Source: Allium sativum (Eukaryota > Streptophyta > Magnoliopsida > Asparagales > Amaryllidaceae). Taken from it: DNA of 64,000 nucleotides. Location: the NCBI GenBank assembly GCA_030737875.1, contig CM060912.1, forward strand, positions 201,451,231-201,515,230. Reading direction: 5' to 3'. Below the pieces are notes generated by a model. The model did not search any database. It was not told where the DNA came from and was given only the letters and a program-made list of their open reading frames with translations. Positions 1-13,635 of this stretch are shown piece after piece. Made by a program: the position numbers and the translations under genes. Each line of letters begins with the position of its first letter. Positions within the stretch are counted from its first letter, which is position 1.

Positions 1-689
1 TTACTGGGGTCACACACTAACTCGGAAAATTCCAAAAAATATTTCCTAGCTTCGTATTGACGATACGGTCCTAACAAAACTACTTTCGTCAAATTCTGAG
101 ACCGTTTGAAAAATGGCCATTTTCCAGTCGATTAAAATCAACTGAAACTGGTCAAACGCGTTTTCCTTCGCCACACTCACATATTGAGTCGAAAAATTAT
201 GAAATTTGGAATCTAGCAATAACTTTACATCACGGACCCAACAAAAGTGGTTTTGTCGTAATCCGAGATCGTTTGGAAAATTTCCATTTTTAAGGGCCTG
301 AATTCTATAGCGACTATTCAGAATTTTCAACTGGACATATCTTTTGATTCCCGCTATGAAATTTTGATTTTTCGGATTCGTTGGAAAGATATTATCAATT
401 AGATTCAATCATTTTTGGTTTCACTAAAATCCGGTTTATTTTGCACCCGGTACATTCATTTGAAGTTTGAAATCGAATTATCAAACTACCGCGCCATTTT
501 CAATTCCTTTTATATTATAAATAATTATTTATATTCTAACGACGAGCTATATAATATATACGTTCGAATTCTATTCAAAATAAATTTCTCGTCGATATTA
601 TTTAAAATAATTCATTTTAAATAATCAAAATTCGCTAAAATTGCCAAAATAAATTTTTTTAAACTGGCCCAGATTTCCGGGTTATTACA
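1..689 (-). mobile_element. 5' end of a giant Ty3/gypsy LTR, cut by the window edge
   Basis: Read on the minus strand this starts at 689 with TGTAATAACCCGG and continues like the first ~660 bp of the other giant LTRs here. It is roughly 92% like the start of the solo LTR at 9831 and more distantly like the B LTR at 19379. The short open frames inside are shadows. The flank 690-694 (ACAGT) would be one half of a target duplication; the other half lies outside the window. It could be a solo LTR or the LTR of a larger element. Confidence 0.75.
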
Positions 690-780
690 ACAGTATCCTA
701 AATATACATCTATTTGGTGGCGGAGAATTTATTCTCTTTCTTAACACCCTTCTCTAAGACGTATGAGCTTAGAGGTTATA
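690..780 (+). mobile_element. Sliver of an older giant LTR (left part)
   Basis: This resembles the late part of the C and B LTRs (compare 14545-14615 and 23480-23560): a block with GAGAATTTATTC and GAGCTTAGAGG. The same LTR resumes at 13631-13680 after the solo LTR at 781-13630. It is the host into which that solo LTR, and probably the minus-strand LTR at 1-689, inserted. Confidence 0.6.
776..780. repeat. Target-site duplication TTATA, left copy
   Basis: TTATA precedes the TGTAACGACCC start of the solo LTR and recurs directly after its end at 13631-13635. Joining the flanks restores an LTR sequence like 14600-14625. Confidence 0.85.
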
Positions 781-2499
781 TGTAACGACCCAGAATTTTG
801 GGGCCAACTTAAAATTTTTATTTTAGAAAATCTAATGGACTTTAATGTTTAAAATAATTTATTTCAAATAGGAACGACTAAAAATTAATTTTAAAACAAA
901 TAAATTCGATTTAATTATAAAAGGAGTTTAAAACAGCGCTGCAGTTTGAAAATTTGATTTTAAACTTCAACTAAATGTACAGGATTCAAATTAAATCGGA
1001 TTTCAGTAAAACCAGAAATATTTAAATCTGTTTAATCATATCTTTCTAACGAATCTAAAAAATTGAAATTTCGTTTTAAAAATTAGAAGTTATGCCCAGT
1101 TTAAAATTTAGAAAAGTCGCTGTAGAATTTATATATATTTTAATATAATATATTGGCCTTGAAAATCGCCATTTTTCAAACGACCTCTGTTTTTGACGAA
1201 ACCACTTTTGTTGGAACCGGAATGTCAAATTATTACTAGATTTCACTTTTCATAATTTTTCGAATTAATATGTGAGCGTGGCAGAGGAAAATGTGTTTTG
1301 ATTGTTTTAGTCAAATTTAATCGACTTGAAAAAGGCCATTTTTCAAACAGTCTCAGAATTCGACGAAATTAGTCTCGTTAGGACCGTATCGTCAAAACAT
1401 AACTAGAAATAATTTTTCTGTAATTTTTCTAGTCAGTATGTGGCCCCGGTAATTTAAAATGTACGTTTGAATTTAATAATTAAATGATTTTTAATTAAAT
1501 TTAAAGAAAAACATATCGTAACAGCCGAATTGGGTTACGAGGCATATTCCATTGTGTCCGGAATATGGGTATTTGCCTGGGTTCAACTCTAGTTGGGCTT
1601 GATTCAGAGTTATTAAGAATTAACAGGCCCTTTTAGAATTAAAAAACTATAATATTATATTTATAACCCTAATTTACACTAAAACCCTAATTTCAATTTG
1701 AAGGCCGCCGCCGTTCTATTCTTTCAATGGCTACGAGAGCACAATATTTCATGATCCAAAATATCTCAATCCAACGCGAGATAGAAGATAACTATAAAAC
1801 CAAATTAAAGAGGGGTTCAAGGTCCACATCTTGTACAGTCATGATTGGATTTAACTTCGTGGGTTGCTGGAAATTGGAGTGGGAATACCGCGACTTCGGG
1901 GCGGATTTCGAGGAGGTAGGGGCCGCCGAGGTGGATGAGCTTGGGGGCGGAGGAAGGTGGCGGTCGGTGCTCTGACGTGGTGGGTTCGGATCAAACTCCG
2001 GCGGCCTTGGTGACGAGCGGCGGTCGGTTTGTTTCACGATGGTTTGGGTTTGCTTTTTGCGGCCTTGACCTGTATAGGGGAAGAAGAGGGTAAAACCACA
2101 TTTATTTTAATATTTTAATTTAAAATGTTTTAACCAACTTGTTTTAATCATAACAAATTCATTCGAACTCAAAATCGAACGAAACTAAAAGCGTTCGACT
2201 CGTATGGATCAGATCTACGCAATGACACTGACTAGACCTGATTCTGAACAAGTCGAATTTTTGACAAATATCAGATCTGAATTGATTGGTGAGATTTCTT
2301 TTTAATTTAAAATTAATTTATTATTGCATTGAAGAATTTATACACCATAAAAATATTTCATTGTATATGGTATGTGATGTGAATTGATTATTTGATTGTG
2401 ATGATAAAGTTGGATGAAATTGGTTTGATTAGAAATTATTTAATCCTTTTTGTTGAAATTAGAGTCAATAATATGAAATGGACTCTTAGGTTAGAATTA

Positions 2500-3577
2500 G
2501 CATGTTAGTAAAATATCTTTTATGTTAATATTGGCATGCTAGTATGAAAACATAATTTTTGTTAGAAATATACATTAGACAAAAATAAACATTTTTGTTG
2601 GAAATGTACGCTAGATAAAAATAACATTTTTGTTAGAATTGTTTTATTAAAATAAAAATAACATTTTGTTAATAACGTTTAGTTAGAATAAAAACAACAT
2701 TTTAGTATAAAATGTTAGATTGGATAAAAATGTAATATTAGAAATGAAAATGACATCTTTGTCAAAACTTGATTATAGAAATGAAAATGACATTTTTGTC
2801 AAATTCGATTTTAGAAATGAAGATGAAATTTTGTTAGAAGTTTGTCATGTAATTAAAATAACATCTTAGTTAGAAAAGTTTATCTATATTGAACATGTCA
2901 CTTTTGTAAGGAATGTTTAATTAGAATAAACATGTCAATTTTGGTCAACATGTCTAATTAGAATGAAAATGCTAATTTTGTTAAACATGATATAGTAGAA
3001 CAAAGATGTCAATTTCGTCAAACATGTTTAATTAAAATAAACATGTTAATTTTGTTAAAAATGTTTAATTAGAAATTTTGTTTTATTGTCACATTGAATA
3101 CAATAAAAGTGTAGAATTAGAAATATATTCAGTTTCGATCATTTAAGAAGAATGAATTAAAAGCATTTATTTTGAAACTTTGAAGGAATGAAGTAAAAAT
3201 AGATATTTTTGTTCACTAAAAAGAGTTAGACAAAAGTAGAGATTTTCGCCACATTAAAAAAGATGAATTGGAAATGAATATTTTTGTACATAAAAAGGAA
3301 TTATACAAAAAATGAATATTTTTGTACTTTGAAAAGAATGAGATAAAAAGTAGAGATTTTTATCACATTAAAGAGAACAGAATTAGAACATTACATTCTC
3401 ATGTAATATTGTAATCATTAAAGAAAATAGAATTAGAAGGATTACATTTACATGTAAAAATAGTTTTTAATAAAAAGAAGCTACGTGAAAGATTATATCT
3501 TTATTGTTCATTGTTTTCAATAAAAAGATTGTACATTTAATATGACATTTTTAATGAAAATTTGGAGTACGTTGAAA
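2500..3577. repeat. Degenerate AT-rich repeats with ACATTTTTGT cores (first part)
   Basis: Many imperfect units carry a core like AACATTTTTGTTAGAAAT, at irregular spacings of some tens of bases. The array resumes at 9837 after the nested solo LTR. It lies inside an LTR and has no coding signal. Confidence 0.5.
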
Positions 3578-3582
3578 GGATT
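3578..3582. repeat. Target-site duplication GGATT, left copy
   Basis: GGATT abuts TGTGAGAACCC at 3583 and recurs at 9832-9836 just after GGGTTATTACA. Confidence 0.85.
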
Positions 3583-6392
3583 TGTGAGAACCCGTAACTT
3601 CCCCATGAAGGAAAGCACGGATACTTTGAGAACAACACACAAATGAACGCAGATGGAAGAACATTTCATTGTTATTACAACAATTCCATCAGATACAAGA
3701 ATATACAGAGTATAAATGAATAAATTACATTCGATAAATATCAGAGATTACAATAAATTACATAGCAGCGGAAAATAATACAAAATACAACTGAAAGTGA
3801 TACACGGATACAGAGCTTTCCAAGCATCGTTCCAACTGTAAATCAGGACCCCTGTGAATATAAATCTGCAAAACCAAAACTACTAGCTGCCCGTGTGGAA
3901 AATAGGGGCACCCAGAGTTTAGGTTAAAACAATAAACTCCATGTCAGTCATGTGACTGGTGTGAGAACTAAAACAGTTATTTAAAACTTTACTTTCAAGA
4001 TAGTAATTCAAGGGACCACGCCGTATAACACGGAACGGGTTTCCTCCCAAGAATACTAGTGCATATAACAAAACAACGCAATGCTTTTTGAAAAAATGAA
4101 GCTATTATAAGACCCAGGTCCCATCACACAATGCAACGCAAGCCGGAGGATAGGGGTTTTCCTTATAATAGCCAAACATGCTTGGTACGTTTAAAACAAA
4201 TCATTTGATACTATTATAGGTGTATAGTGTCAAAACAATTTCAATCCTAAATATCAATCATAGATGGCATGGGTACCATATATCATGTCGCCATACTAGT
4301 TCTACAATTAAAACCGCAATACACGTATTGGAAATTGGATTCCGTCATGAGCCGAGGCAAGGGGCAAGCTCCTCTCCGCGTTCGAGACACTCTAGCAAAT
4401 GTCCCAGGACCCCACTATGATCCTTGGATCTTCAGGGCCGGTCCTCTCTTACTTTTGAGGATTGGCAATTCCTGAACACACGTTTCCCGGTCCTTACAGA
4501 CCTATATCCGAGGCGCCTCGTATCCAACAACCACACAGGTGAAAAGTATATAAATGTCAGGGCTGGTAGGTCACTGACACCACCTTAGCTAGAAAGAAAC
4601 GTCGTGCTCTCCCTGCAGTCACTATCCCGTTTTTGACTCATACCGAGGTGTGAGGCTCGCGAATTCACGCTATACACAAAGCTACGCCACACAGGCCGTG
4701 CTTTGATCATCAACCACAAGACTTTGCTTTTCAACAGAAGCCTTGATCAATTGCCACTTACGCATGCCACACTGGCAATTCACTCCATGCGACTGATGTC
4801 CATCGATATACAACCTCTGAGCTCGTACGTCTCAGAGAAGGGCGTTAAGCAAGAGAATAAATTCTATGCCGCCAAACAGATGTATATTTAATAGAGATCA
4901 ATCAACATAGAATAAAATCCACCATCAGACACACAATTCATTTACAAGTTCGTTCTGGGCCTGAACGAAACCGGAGGCACTTTCCTCGCCTATCCATCCA
5001 TCTCCAAGTACGTCTGGACGATCACCAACTGATTCCCTCATCTTGGGTGTACAGCCCAATCAAGATCATCAGTAATCACCCAAACGATGTGAAGACTTCC
5101 GATCTTCTACCACCGTCTTCATCTTCGACATCTCGTCGAATCGGTTTTTCAGAATGGGTATAACCCGGCCTTTCTGAATAACTCACGTATATAGTAAACA
5201 AATGTTACACAAACACAACAAACGCCTCATTCCAATTCAGAATATTCTTTTATTCACAAAATCACATTCTTAGGGAAATGTTCCCATTAATTTTATCCAA
5301 GATAAATTCTTCTAAATTTATCCTATAATCTTCCTTTGGATATCGTTTCAAACTAGTCGGGATTAGCGAACCACACCGAAGTAATTATTTATTTTATTTC
5401 CCAATCCCAACCTATATATCCCATGGAGCAAAACTGGTGATACTCCATTCCTAACACCACGGTGTTATCGGTAAAATTAATTACCATTTCACGTTCAAAT
5501 CAAATTAAAGATTTAACTATCGCTTTGGAGCAAAACTGGTGATACCCCACTCTCGATCACTTTTCAGATTTGATAATTTAAATTATCAATTCACATTTTT
5601 AATCTAATTAAAGATTCATTAAAACTCCACTTAGTTTTAATCTTTTCAAAAATCAACATCCTGCAATTAACTGGGTTAAAGAACCAATGTCTTCTAAAAC
5701 ACGGTTCACGATAAACCCAAATCACACTTGATATTAAATACAAGGCTCTGAATAGAAAATATACCGGCTTATATTCAATATCAAATTCTGAAACCAACAA
5801 ATATCGTATTGGAAATAACGATATAAAATATATCTTTCAAATTCCCATAACAATATCTGTATAGTCACGAAATTCAACATCGAAATATTCCGAAGATAAT
5901 TTCGATTCAACTCCAGTCCAATTCACGTATTGGGAATATTGATTATTTTCAAAATCACTTTCAAATTCAATTTATTTATTTCAAAAATAAATTGATTTTA
6001 ATTCTAGTTCAAAACTAGTTCATTTCGATAAAAATCTATTTTTATCATTTTAAATGTGGAGTTTTTCATCCCAGTTCTTTCCAATTCACATATTATGATT
6101 TTACACAAATTATCAATATTTTTAATAATTTTATCAAGGCCCGTACAGTCGATTTCCATCAACGGCTATCGAACTGCACTTACAGCGGCCTTTTTCAAAT
6201 TTGATTTGGACATAATTCCAAATCCAACCGTTAGATTTCAAATTTCTAATATTCATTGGAAAACTCTTTTCGATACGAACCCAACGGCTCCGGTTTTAGG
6301 AGAATCCGACGGTCGGATCTCCCACAACGTCAATTCGAAGTCAATGGTCGAAATTCACGAACTGCCGCGGAGCGGCGCGTTCTATTCAGGCC

Positions 6393-6457
<65 letters not shown>

Positions 6458-9400
6458 CATCAATTTCCTTTTAAAACGTATTTTATAAATCGTTTTAACT
6501 TCGTTTCAAAACCATTTCAACACTATTTCAATTTCTAATCAAAACTGAATATTTTATATCATTACTATATAAATGATAATATTTTCAAAACGTTATATTT
6601 TGAAATCACTTCTTTTATATATTCATTATAAAAACGAATATAATCGATATAAATATCGTTCACATCAAAATAGCGCAACTCTAATCAACACGGCTTTATA
6701 TATTTCAATAAATCGTTATTCTATTCAACAAATGAATATTTATTCTATTCAACACATGAATATATATTTCTTTCAACACACGACTAATCTCAACACATGA
6801 GTACTGTCAACACATCACTATTTTCGTTATGTAAAATATTTTATAAAACTATGGTATCTATCGTTTGATTTTTAATTAGACTTCTACTGGGAAGTAGTTC
6901 TAATTTTAAATATGATAAAGATGTAAATTTCATTGTATAAAATATTTCACTCAACACATGAACATCGTCAACACATGACTATTTTTATATTCAACACATG
7001 AATTTTCTTTTATAACATTCATTGTTGTCCCGATTGGAATGAGGCCCAATCAATCACCATATAACGTTAATTATATGGATTCCATACAACACATGTATAT
7101 AATAGCATTGATAAACAATCAACCATTATCCAAAGTGCACCACACAACTGCATAAGCATCAAATATAAATAATCGACGCTTACACAGTCTGTCGACCAAT
7201 CGATCGACAATAATTAAATAATTGGGATTAGTGTACGCCAAATATCATCCCAACACCCATGTGGGGTTTCAAATCAACAAACACATATTTTTGTTTGTGC
7301 AGTTGGGCGATGTGTAAAATTTATCGACCCAATCAATATCAGTCAAATCAGTGTATATAAACAAATCGGTCGATTTGTTTATAAATATTTATTTATTCAC
7401 ATTCACGTTAAAATTTATATTTTTAACGATAAAATATTTTATTTCAACACATGAATTCCTATTCAGTTCATTTACACAATAAAAATGATATTTTCATTTT
7501 TCTAACATATTTTAGAAAATTTCGGCGGCATAACGGCACGATACTAGAAACGGGACGAGGCCTAGCCTTATCCCCGGTCTAGTGAAGGCCCACGCCATTC
7601 ACACATCAATCAAAATCACCAAACAACCAAATTCAAATCAAATCATCTAACTAATCTATGCAACCAAACAAACAAGTCCATGGTCTGTGGACGATTGTGT
7701 CGGGTGCTACTAAGCACCGTCTGCATCCTAGTATATATATATATATATAACTAGAAAAGAAATTGAAGAGTGAGAAGTTCTCACCAATAGCTATCCAACT
7801 TCACGACACTTCTTTTATAGAAATCTTCATCGTTATCGCATATTTGTCATCTTCGTTGCCCGTGGCCACTACATATACAAAAATGATATTTTTATATTAT
7901 CTATCTTATAAAGATTATATTTTTATAATTCCTACTATGTAAAAATCATATTTTTATCCTTCTACAATAATAAAGATAATATTTTTAATACTTTAAAAAT
8001 ATAAAAATCATATTTTTATTTACTTCATATGTCAAAACCCATAGAAGCTTTAAAACGGAGAAAACTCACTTTTTTTCTAACGCCCGGATTCGCTGTTTGG
8101 GTCCTAGAATTTGCAAACAAGCTTCAATCTTCACACCAACTTTTTTCTAGCACAAGCACGCCATTCTGAACAACTTTTGCCTAGCGGCCTTCTTGCCAAA
8201 AATGTGCCATTTCGCAGGAAATCGCGAAAAGACAGCATTTTGACATTGTTTGAACAGCAGAATTCGGACGCGTTTTCCCGACAACTCCGCAATGCAAAAT
8301 AGGACTTATCATATACCAAATCGAAGAGAATTTCGTGCTCTACCACTTTGCTTTTGAGGGACTTTGGCCAAAAGTATACGGTTTGGGAGTTATTGACGAA
8401 AAACGGTCAGGGACTTTTATGCAAAAACGGGATTTTTGGTGAAAAGGGGGATATTGGCCATGTGGGGCCCACGGTCGGAATTGGGGGAGGGAAAGGGGGG
8501 CATGGGGCCTGAGGTGGCGTGGGGAGGCGGCTAGGGGGCGGCGGCGGTGGAGGTGGGGCCCGCGGTGGCCGATTTGGGTGGAGGGTTTTGATTTTGGAGA
8601 GGGAAAGAGGAGGAGAGAGAGAGGAGGAGGAGGGGAAGAGGAGGTGGTGGTGGTGGAGGCCGACGACCAGCGGAGGGAAGGTGGTGGGGTGCGGCAGTGA
8701 AGGGGAAGGAGGAGGAGGCCATTTTTGAGGAAAAATGTAAAAAGAGAGGAAGAGAGAAAGTGAGGTAGAAAAGGAAGGAAAAGTGATTATATGCTAGTTT
8801 CCCGTCTTTCGTCCGAACGCCGACGATCTTCAATTGCCGCGGATTTCTAACACGAGATAGTAGACGTGAAGACGAGTCCAACGAAACAAGTTTCGTCGAA
8901 TTCCGAGTTCGTTTGACCGTCCGTTAAAAATCACAAAAATGCTCAGATAAGCTCTAAAAATGCGATTTTGGCGCACCTTTTCTTCTCGCACGCTCACATG
9001 CTTACTTCAAAAATCATGCCTTTTTGGATTTAACCATTATTAGATGATACGAATCTAGAAAAAAAAGTAGAATTGAATTCCGAGGTCGTATCAATAATGT
9101 TCCTTTGTAAAATGACTGCTCGTTTTACCCCGAACTGTTTCAGCTCGCACGGCCACATACTAACTCCGTTCGGTGCGCCATTTGGAACTCAACAATGATT
9201 TGTGATTATGAATCCATAAAAATTTATCTCGTCGAATTCTGAGCTCGTATGCAAAATTTCACTTTTTAAGGGCTATGTATTGTTAACCGAACAACTCCAG
9301 CCCATAGCCACTATTTCGGATATCGGAATATATCGAAGCTTATACTTTTCGGAGTTCTAAACGGCATTTTGAACTCAATGGAAGTGGTTTCGAGTCCAAA

Positions 9401-9831
9401 TTCATCCGTATGCAAAATATGACTTTTTGGGCCATGTATAATTTACATAGCGATTATTCCGAATTTTCAATTGGGCATAACTTTTGATTCCCGCTATGAA
9501 ATTTCGATTTTTCAGATTCGTTGGAAAGATATTCTCAACTAGATTCTAATATTTTTGGTTTCGCTAAAATCTGGTTTATTTTGCACCCGGTACATTCAAT
9601 TGAAGTTTGAAATCGAATTATCGAACTACCGCGCCATTTTCAATTCTATTTATAGTTATATATAATTATTTATATTCTAACGACGACGTATATAAATATA
9701 TTCGTTCGAATTATATTCAAAATAAATTTCTCGTCGATATTATTTAAGATAATTCATTTTAAATGTTCAAAATTCACTAAAATTGCCAAAACAAAAATTT
9801 TAAACTGGCTCAGATTTTCCGGGTTATTACA
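3583..9831 (-). mobile_element. Solo LTR of about 6.25 kb, minus strand
   Basis: On the minus strand it begins at 9831 with TGTAATAACCC and ends at 3583 with GGGTTCTCACA. The near-complementary ends and the perfect 5-bp GGATT duplication mark an insertion into the AT-rich part of the surrounding solo LTR. Content in LTR order: start region (9831-8800), CT-rich and GC-richer leader (about 8760-8450), (TA)n tract (6395-6455), then 3' modules: GAGGCGCCTC at 4510-4519, hairpin motif at 3943-3959, CCGCTG near 3768-3776. There is no primer binding site or coding region. The proline-rich frame on this strand (8531-8881) is low complexity and not a supported gene. Confidence 0.85.
6395..6455. repeat. 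(TA)n microsatellite
   Basis: About 30 TA units lie in the middle of the minus-strand solo LTR. A shorter or expanded TA tract sits at the equivalent place in other giant LTRs (21281-21315, 27735-27780). Confidence 0.95.
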
Positions 9832-9836
9832 GGATT
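9832..9836. repeat. Target-site duplication GGATT, right copy
   Basis: Matches 3578-3582. Confidence 0.85.
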
Positions 9837-10650
9837 AGTATGAATAGATTATATTTTTATTTTTATTTTGTTACAACGAAAGGATTATGAAATAAAGATT
9901 GTATTTTTATTGAAATATTGTTTAATAAAAAGAATCAAAATTTAATATTGCATTTCTATTATAATTTTGTCGCATTAGAAATAATCCCTTTTGTTAAACA
10001 GAATCGACACTTTTGATTACATTAAAAGTTTATAAGCAAAATTTACATTTTTGTTTGCATTAAAGCTTATAAACAGAATTCACATTTTGGTTTGCATTAA
10101 AAGTTTATAAACAAAATTTACATTTTTGTTAATTAGATTTTTAAGGACAAAATAACATTTTTGTTATGAAATGTTACACTAGACATAAAAATAACATTTT
10201 TGTTATAAATGTTTATTGGATTAAAATCTGTTACTTTTGAAATGAATTAAAAATGTATATTTGTATACATTTTAAAGGAACGAGTTAAGAATGTATATTT
10301 TTATACATTAAAAAGAATGAGTTAGAAATGAACATTTTTGTTTTCATAAAAGGAATTAAAGAATTTACATTTTCCCATGAAATAAAAGATTAAATAGAAA
10401 TTTGCATTTTCTATGTAATTAAAGAATGACAGGAAAAATTACATTTCTTTTTCAATGTCATAAGAGGATGAAATAAAACACTACGTTTTTCAATGTAATA
10501 AAGGATAAAATAAAACACTACGTTTTTCAATGTAATAAAAGATGAAATAAAATAAGTAGAATTGAAATCATGGCTTTATGGCCATTTGATTTCAACAACA
10601 AGAGTGAACATTAGAAAATACATTTTCAATGTAAAATAGTTTCATTGAGA
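9837..10650. repeat. Degenerate AT-rich repeats (second part)
   Basis: Continuation of the ACATTTTTGT / ACAAAAAT units interrupted at 3577, still inside the 6.6 kb solo LTR. No coding signal. Confidence 0.5.
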
Positions 10651-13630
10651 AGAATTAATCATTTAAATATGATGTTAGAGATGGTTTGAAATATATGGTT
10701 GTTGTATAGAAGTATTCGATGTACTAAAGATAAATGTTGTGTATTCAAAATTGAGTATTACACTCCCATTTACAAGTTACCGGACTTGTTTATGTGATTG
10801 GGTCGATAATTTTCACACATCGCCGAAGTGCACGAATGAATTATAATTTGCTTGATGGATGTAACCCCACACGGGTATTGGAATGATATTGGATACACAC
10901 TAATCCCAATATTTAGTTATCTGTCAATCGATGGACTGACAGTCTGTGATGAGCGTCAGTTATTTACTTTTATGCTCACACAGTTATAGATTCCACTTTG
11001 GTCGTCATTTGGATGTTTGATAATTATTTATCATGATTGTTGATTCCATACAAAATATATGGTTGTTGGTTGAGTCACATTCCAATAAAGAATATTCTAG
11101 AAAAAGAATATTTTAGAAAATATATTTTTGAAAAGAATATTTTAGAAAAAGAATATATTTTGGGAAAATATATTTTTATTGAAATAAACTAGTTATTAAC
11201 TAGAATAAATCATAAAATTTAGATTTAATGAGTTTTCCAATTTGTTAAGATTTAATTGAAGTTAAATTAAATAAATTGGATTTTGGGTTTGTCGTGAATA
11301 GTGTCTTAAATAACACTGTTCTTAAACCCCATATGAAAAGAATGATCTTTTAATTTAGATTATTAAAGTTTTCATTTAGTAATTGAAATAAGATGAAATG
11401 TGAGTTGGGTTTATTGTGAACTATGTTTTTAAGTGACATGTGTTCTTTAACCCAACGGACAGTGAAAATATGATTTTGGAATTTATAAATCTTTTATTAA
11501 GATTTAATGGGAATCTTCCCAAAAGTAAAGTTTTCAATTTAATATATTAAATTGGAATTTAATGGAATTCGAATTAGTAATAACCGAGATAAGCTTCTGT
11601 AAAAGAAGACCGATACTACATATGGAATTTAAGAGGCTTTGCCGTTATTTCATTTATATTATTGGTCGGATACAGAAGTTTATAACGATTATATGTTGAT
11701 TTGGCTTCTGTGAAAATTCCATATTTAATGGAAGTCGATTTTGGGTTTATCGTGAACTATGTTTTAAAATGACACTAGTTCTTTAACCCAGTTAAAGTTA
11801 AGGTTAATTTCTTAAACTTAAATAATCATTGAATAATGATTTGGTATTTAAAACCCAATTGAAGTTTTGGGTAAATCTTTAAAGAAAGATTTAAGAATTA
11901 ATTTAAAGAATTTATCTTTGATAGAATAACGTGAATATTTTATTTAAAAGGAACATTTTGAATTGGAATGTGGCGTTGGATGTGTCTTTATAATACTTGA
12001 TTTTTTATTATTATAAAAATACGCGAATTATTCGGAAAGACCGGGTTTAACCCATTCCGAGTAATTACCACGACGATGAAGAGTCGAAGATGAAGACGGT
12101 GATTGAAGACCGACGATCTTCACATGGAATGGATGTGTTGCTACAGAGACCCTTGATGGGAGTAGCTACCTTGAAGGGGCTTCAGTGGTGGCCGTCCGGA
12201 CTATTGTTGATTGTTCGGATTTGGTTTTCGCTCAGACCCAAAGAATAAGCTAGTAAATGGATGCGTATCTGACATTGGATTTCATTCCATGTGAATTAAA
12301 TCGATTTCTGTTAATGTATGTCTGTTTGGTGGTGGAGGATTTATTCTCTACTTAACACCCTGGTATATATTAATAGTGATTGATCGCATGGCGTGAATTG
12401 TCAATGTGGCACGCCAAGATGCAATTGATCAAGGCTTTTGTTGAAAAGCAGGGCCTTGTGGGATGATCAAAGCATAGCCTATTATGGCATAGCTTTGTGT
12501 ATATCGTGACTTCGCGAGCCTCACACCCCGGTATGAGTCAAAAATGGGATATGGACTGCAGGGAGTGCACATGTTTCTTTCTAGCTAGTGGTAGTGTCAG
12601 TGCTTTGACACAGCCTGACATTTTACTTATGTGGATGATGGATTTTGAGGCGCCTCGGATTTTTATAGCCCGATAGTTGTCATATTATAGATTCAAAGGA
12701 ACCGGGAAACGTGTGTTCAGGCATAACCAATCCACTGCCGATAGGCGGGGACCGGCCCTGAAGATCCAAGGGTTCACTGCGGGGAATCCTGAGGCATTTG
12801 CTAGAGTGTCTCGAATCGGAGAGGAGCTTGCCCCTAGCCTCGACTCATGATGGAAATCCAATTTCCAATACGACCTAGCGGTTTTGATTGTAGAACTAGT
12901 ATGGCGACATAGTAGGATGAGGTACTATGTCGTCTATGATTAATACATTATGATTGAAATTGTTTTTGAAATGTATATACCCATAGATATACACACTAAT
13001 ATTAAATCCGTTTTATCGTATCTAGCATCTTTTGACCATTATAAGGTAAAACCCTATCCTCCGGTTTGCGTTGCATTGTGTGATAGGACTTGGGTCTTAT
13101 AATGGTTTCATTTTTTCTAAAAAGCATTGCGTTGTTTAACGTTTTTACTTTATTTTATGCACTGGCAATCCAATGGAGTAAACCCGTTCTGCGTTAGTTG
13201 CGTGGTCCTGTGATTGGCCTTATTATTAGATAAGTTAAGTTAAGATTTCTCATACCAGTCCCATGACTGACCTGTAGTTTGTTCACTGGCAAACTCGGGT
13301 GCCCATATTTTCCACATGGGCAGTCGAGTAGCTTTTGCAGATATATTTACAGGATCCTGGCCTACAGCTGAAGCGGTATTCGAAAAGCTCTGTATCCGTG
13401 TATTTCTTCCAGTTGTATATTTATATTATTTTCCGCTGCTATCTAAATGTAATTAAGAACTCTGATATTATTGTATTTCTATATTGTTATAAGTTCATAC
13501 TCAGTTATATTCTTGTACTCTGGAGTAATTGTTGTAATCAACAATAAAATGTTCTTCAGTTTGTGTTCTGATGTGTATTGTTCTCAAAGCAATCCAGGCT
13601 TTCCTTTACTGGGAAGTTTGGGTCATTTCA

Positions 13631-13635
13631 TTATA
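13631..13635. repeat. Target-site duplication TTATA, right copy
   Basis: Matches 776-780 and follows the GGGTCATTTCA end of the solo LTR. Confidence 0.85.

Larger units (their letters stand above)
781..13630 (+). mobile_element. Solo LTR of about 6.6 kb, interrupted by a second solo LTR
   Basis: It starts TGTAACGACCC and ends GGGTCATTTCA, with a perfect 5-bp target duplication TTATA at 776-780 and 13631-13635. Leaving out the nested LTR at 3583-9831 and one copy of its duplication gives about 6,596 bp. Order of content: a start region like other giant LTRs (781-1500), a GC-richer leader-like stretch (about 1690-2090), AT-rich degenerate repeats (about 2500-3582 and 9837-10650), then the shared 3' LTR modules (12050-13630): GAGGCGCCTC at 12647, hairpin motif at 13255 and CCGCTG near 13433. 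There is no primer binding site, polypurine tract or pol sequence, so it is a solo LTR left by LTR-LTR recombination. Small open frames such as 1727-1975 have no recognisable domain. Confidence 0.8.

Noticed and set aside
1727..2037. Open frames on both strands in a GC-richer patch
   Set aside because: They overlap on opposite strands inside an LTR, have no recognisable domain, and the patch matches the leader region of other LTRs.
8519..8881. Gly/Arg-rich and Pro/Ser-rich frames
   Set aside because: Low-complexity translations of a purine/pyrimidine-rich LTR leader; similar runs recur in other LTRs with different frames.
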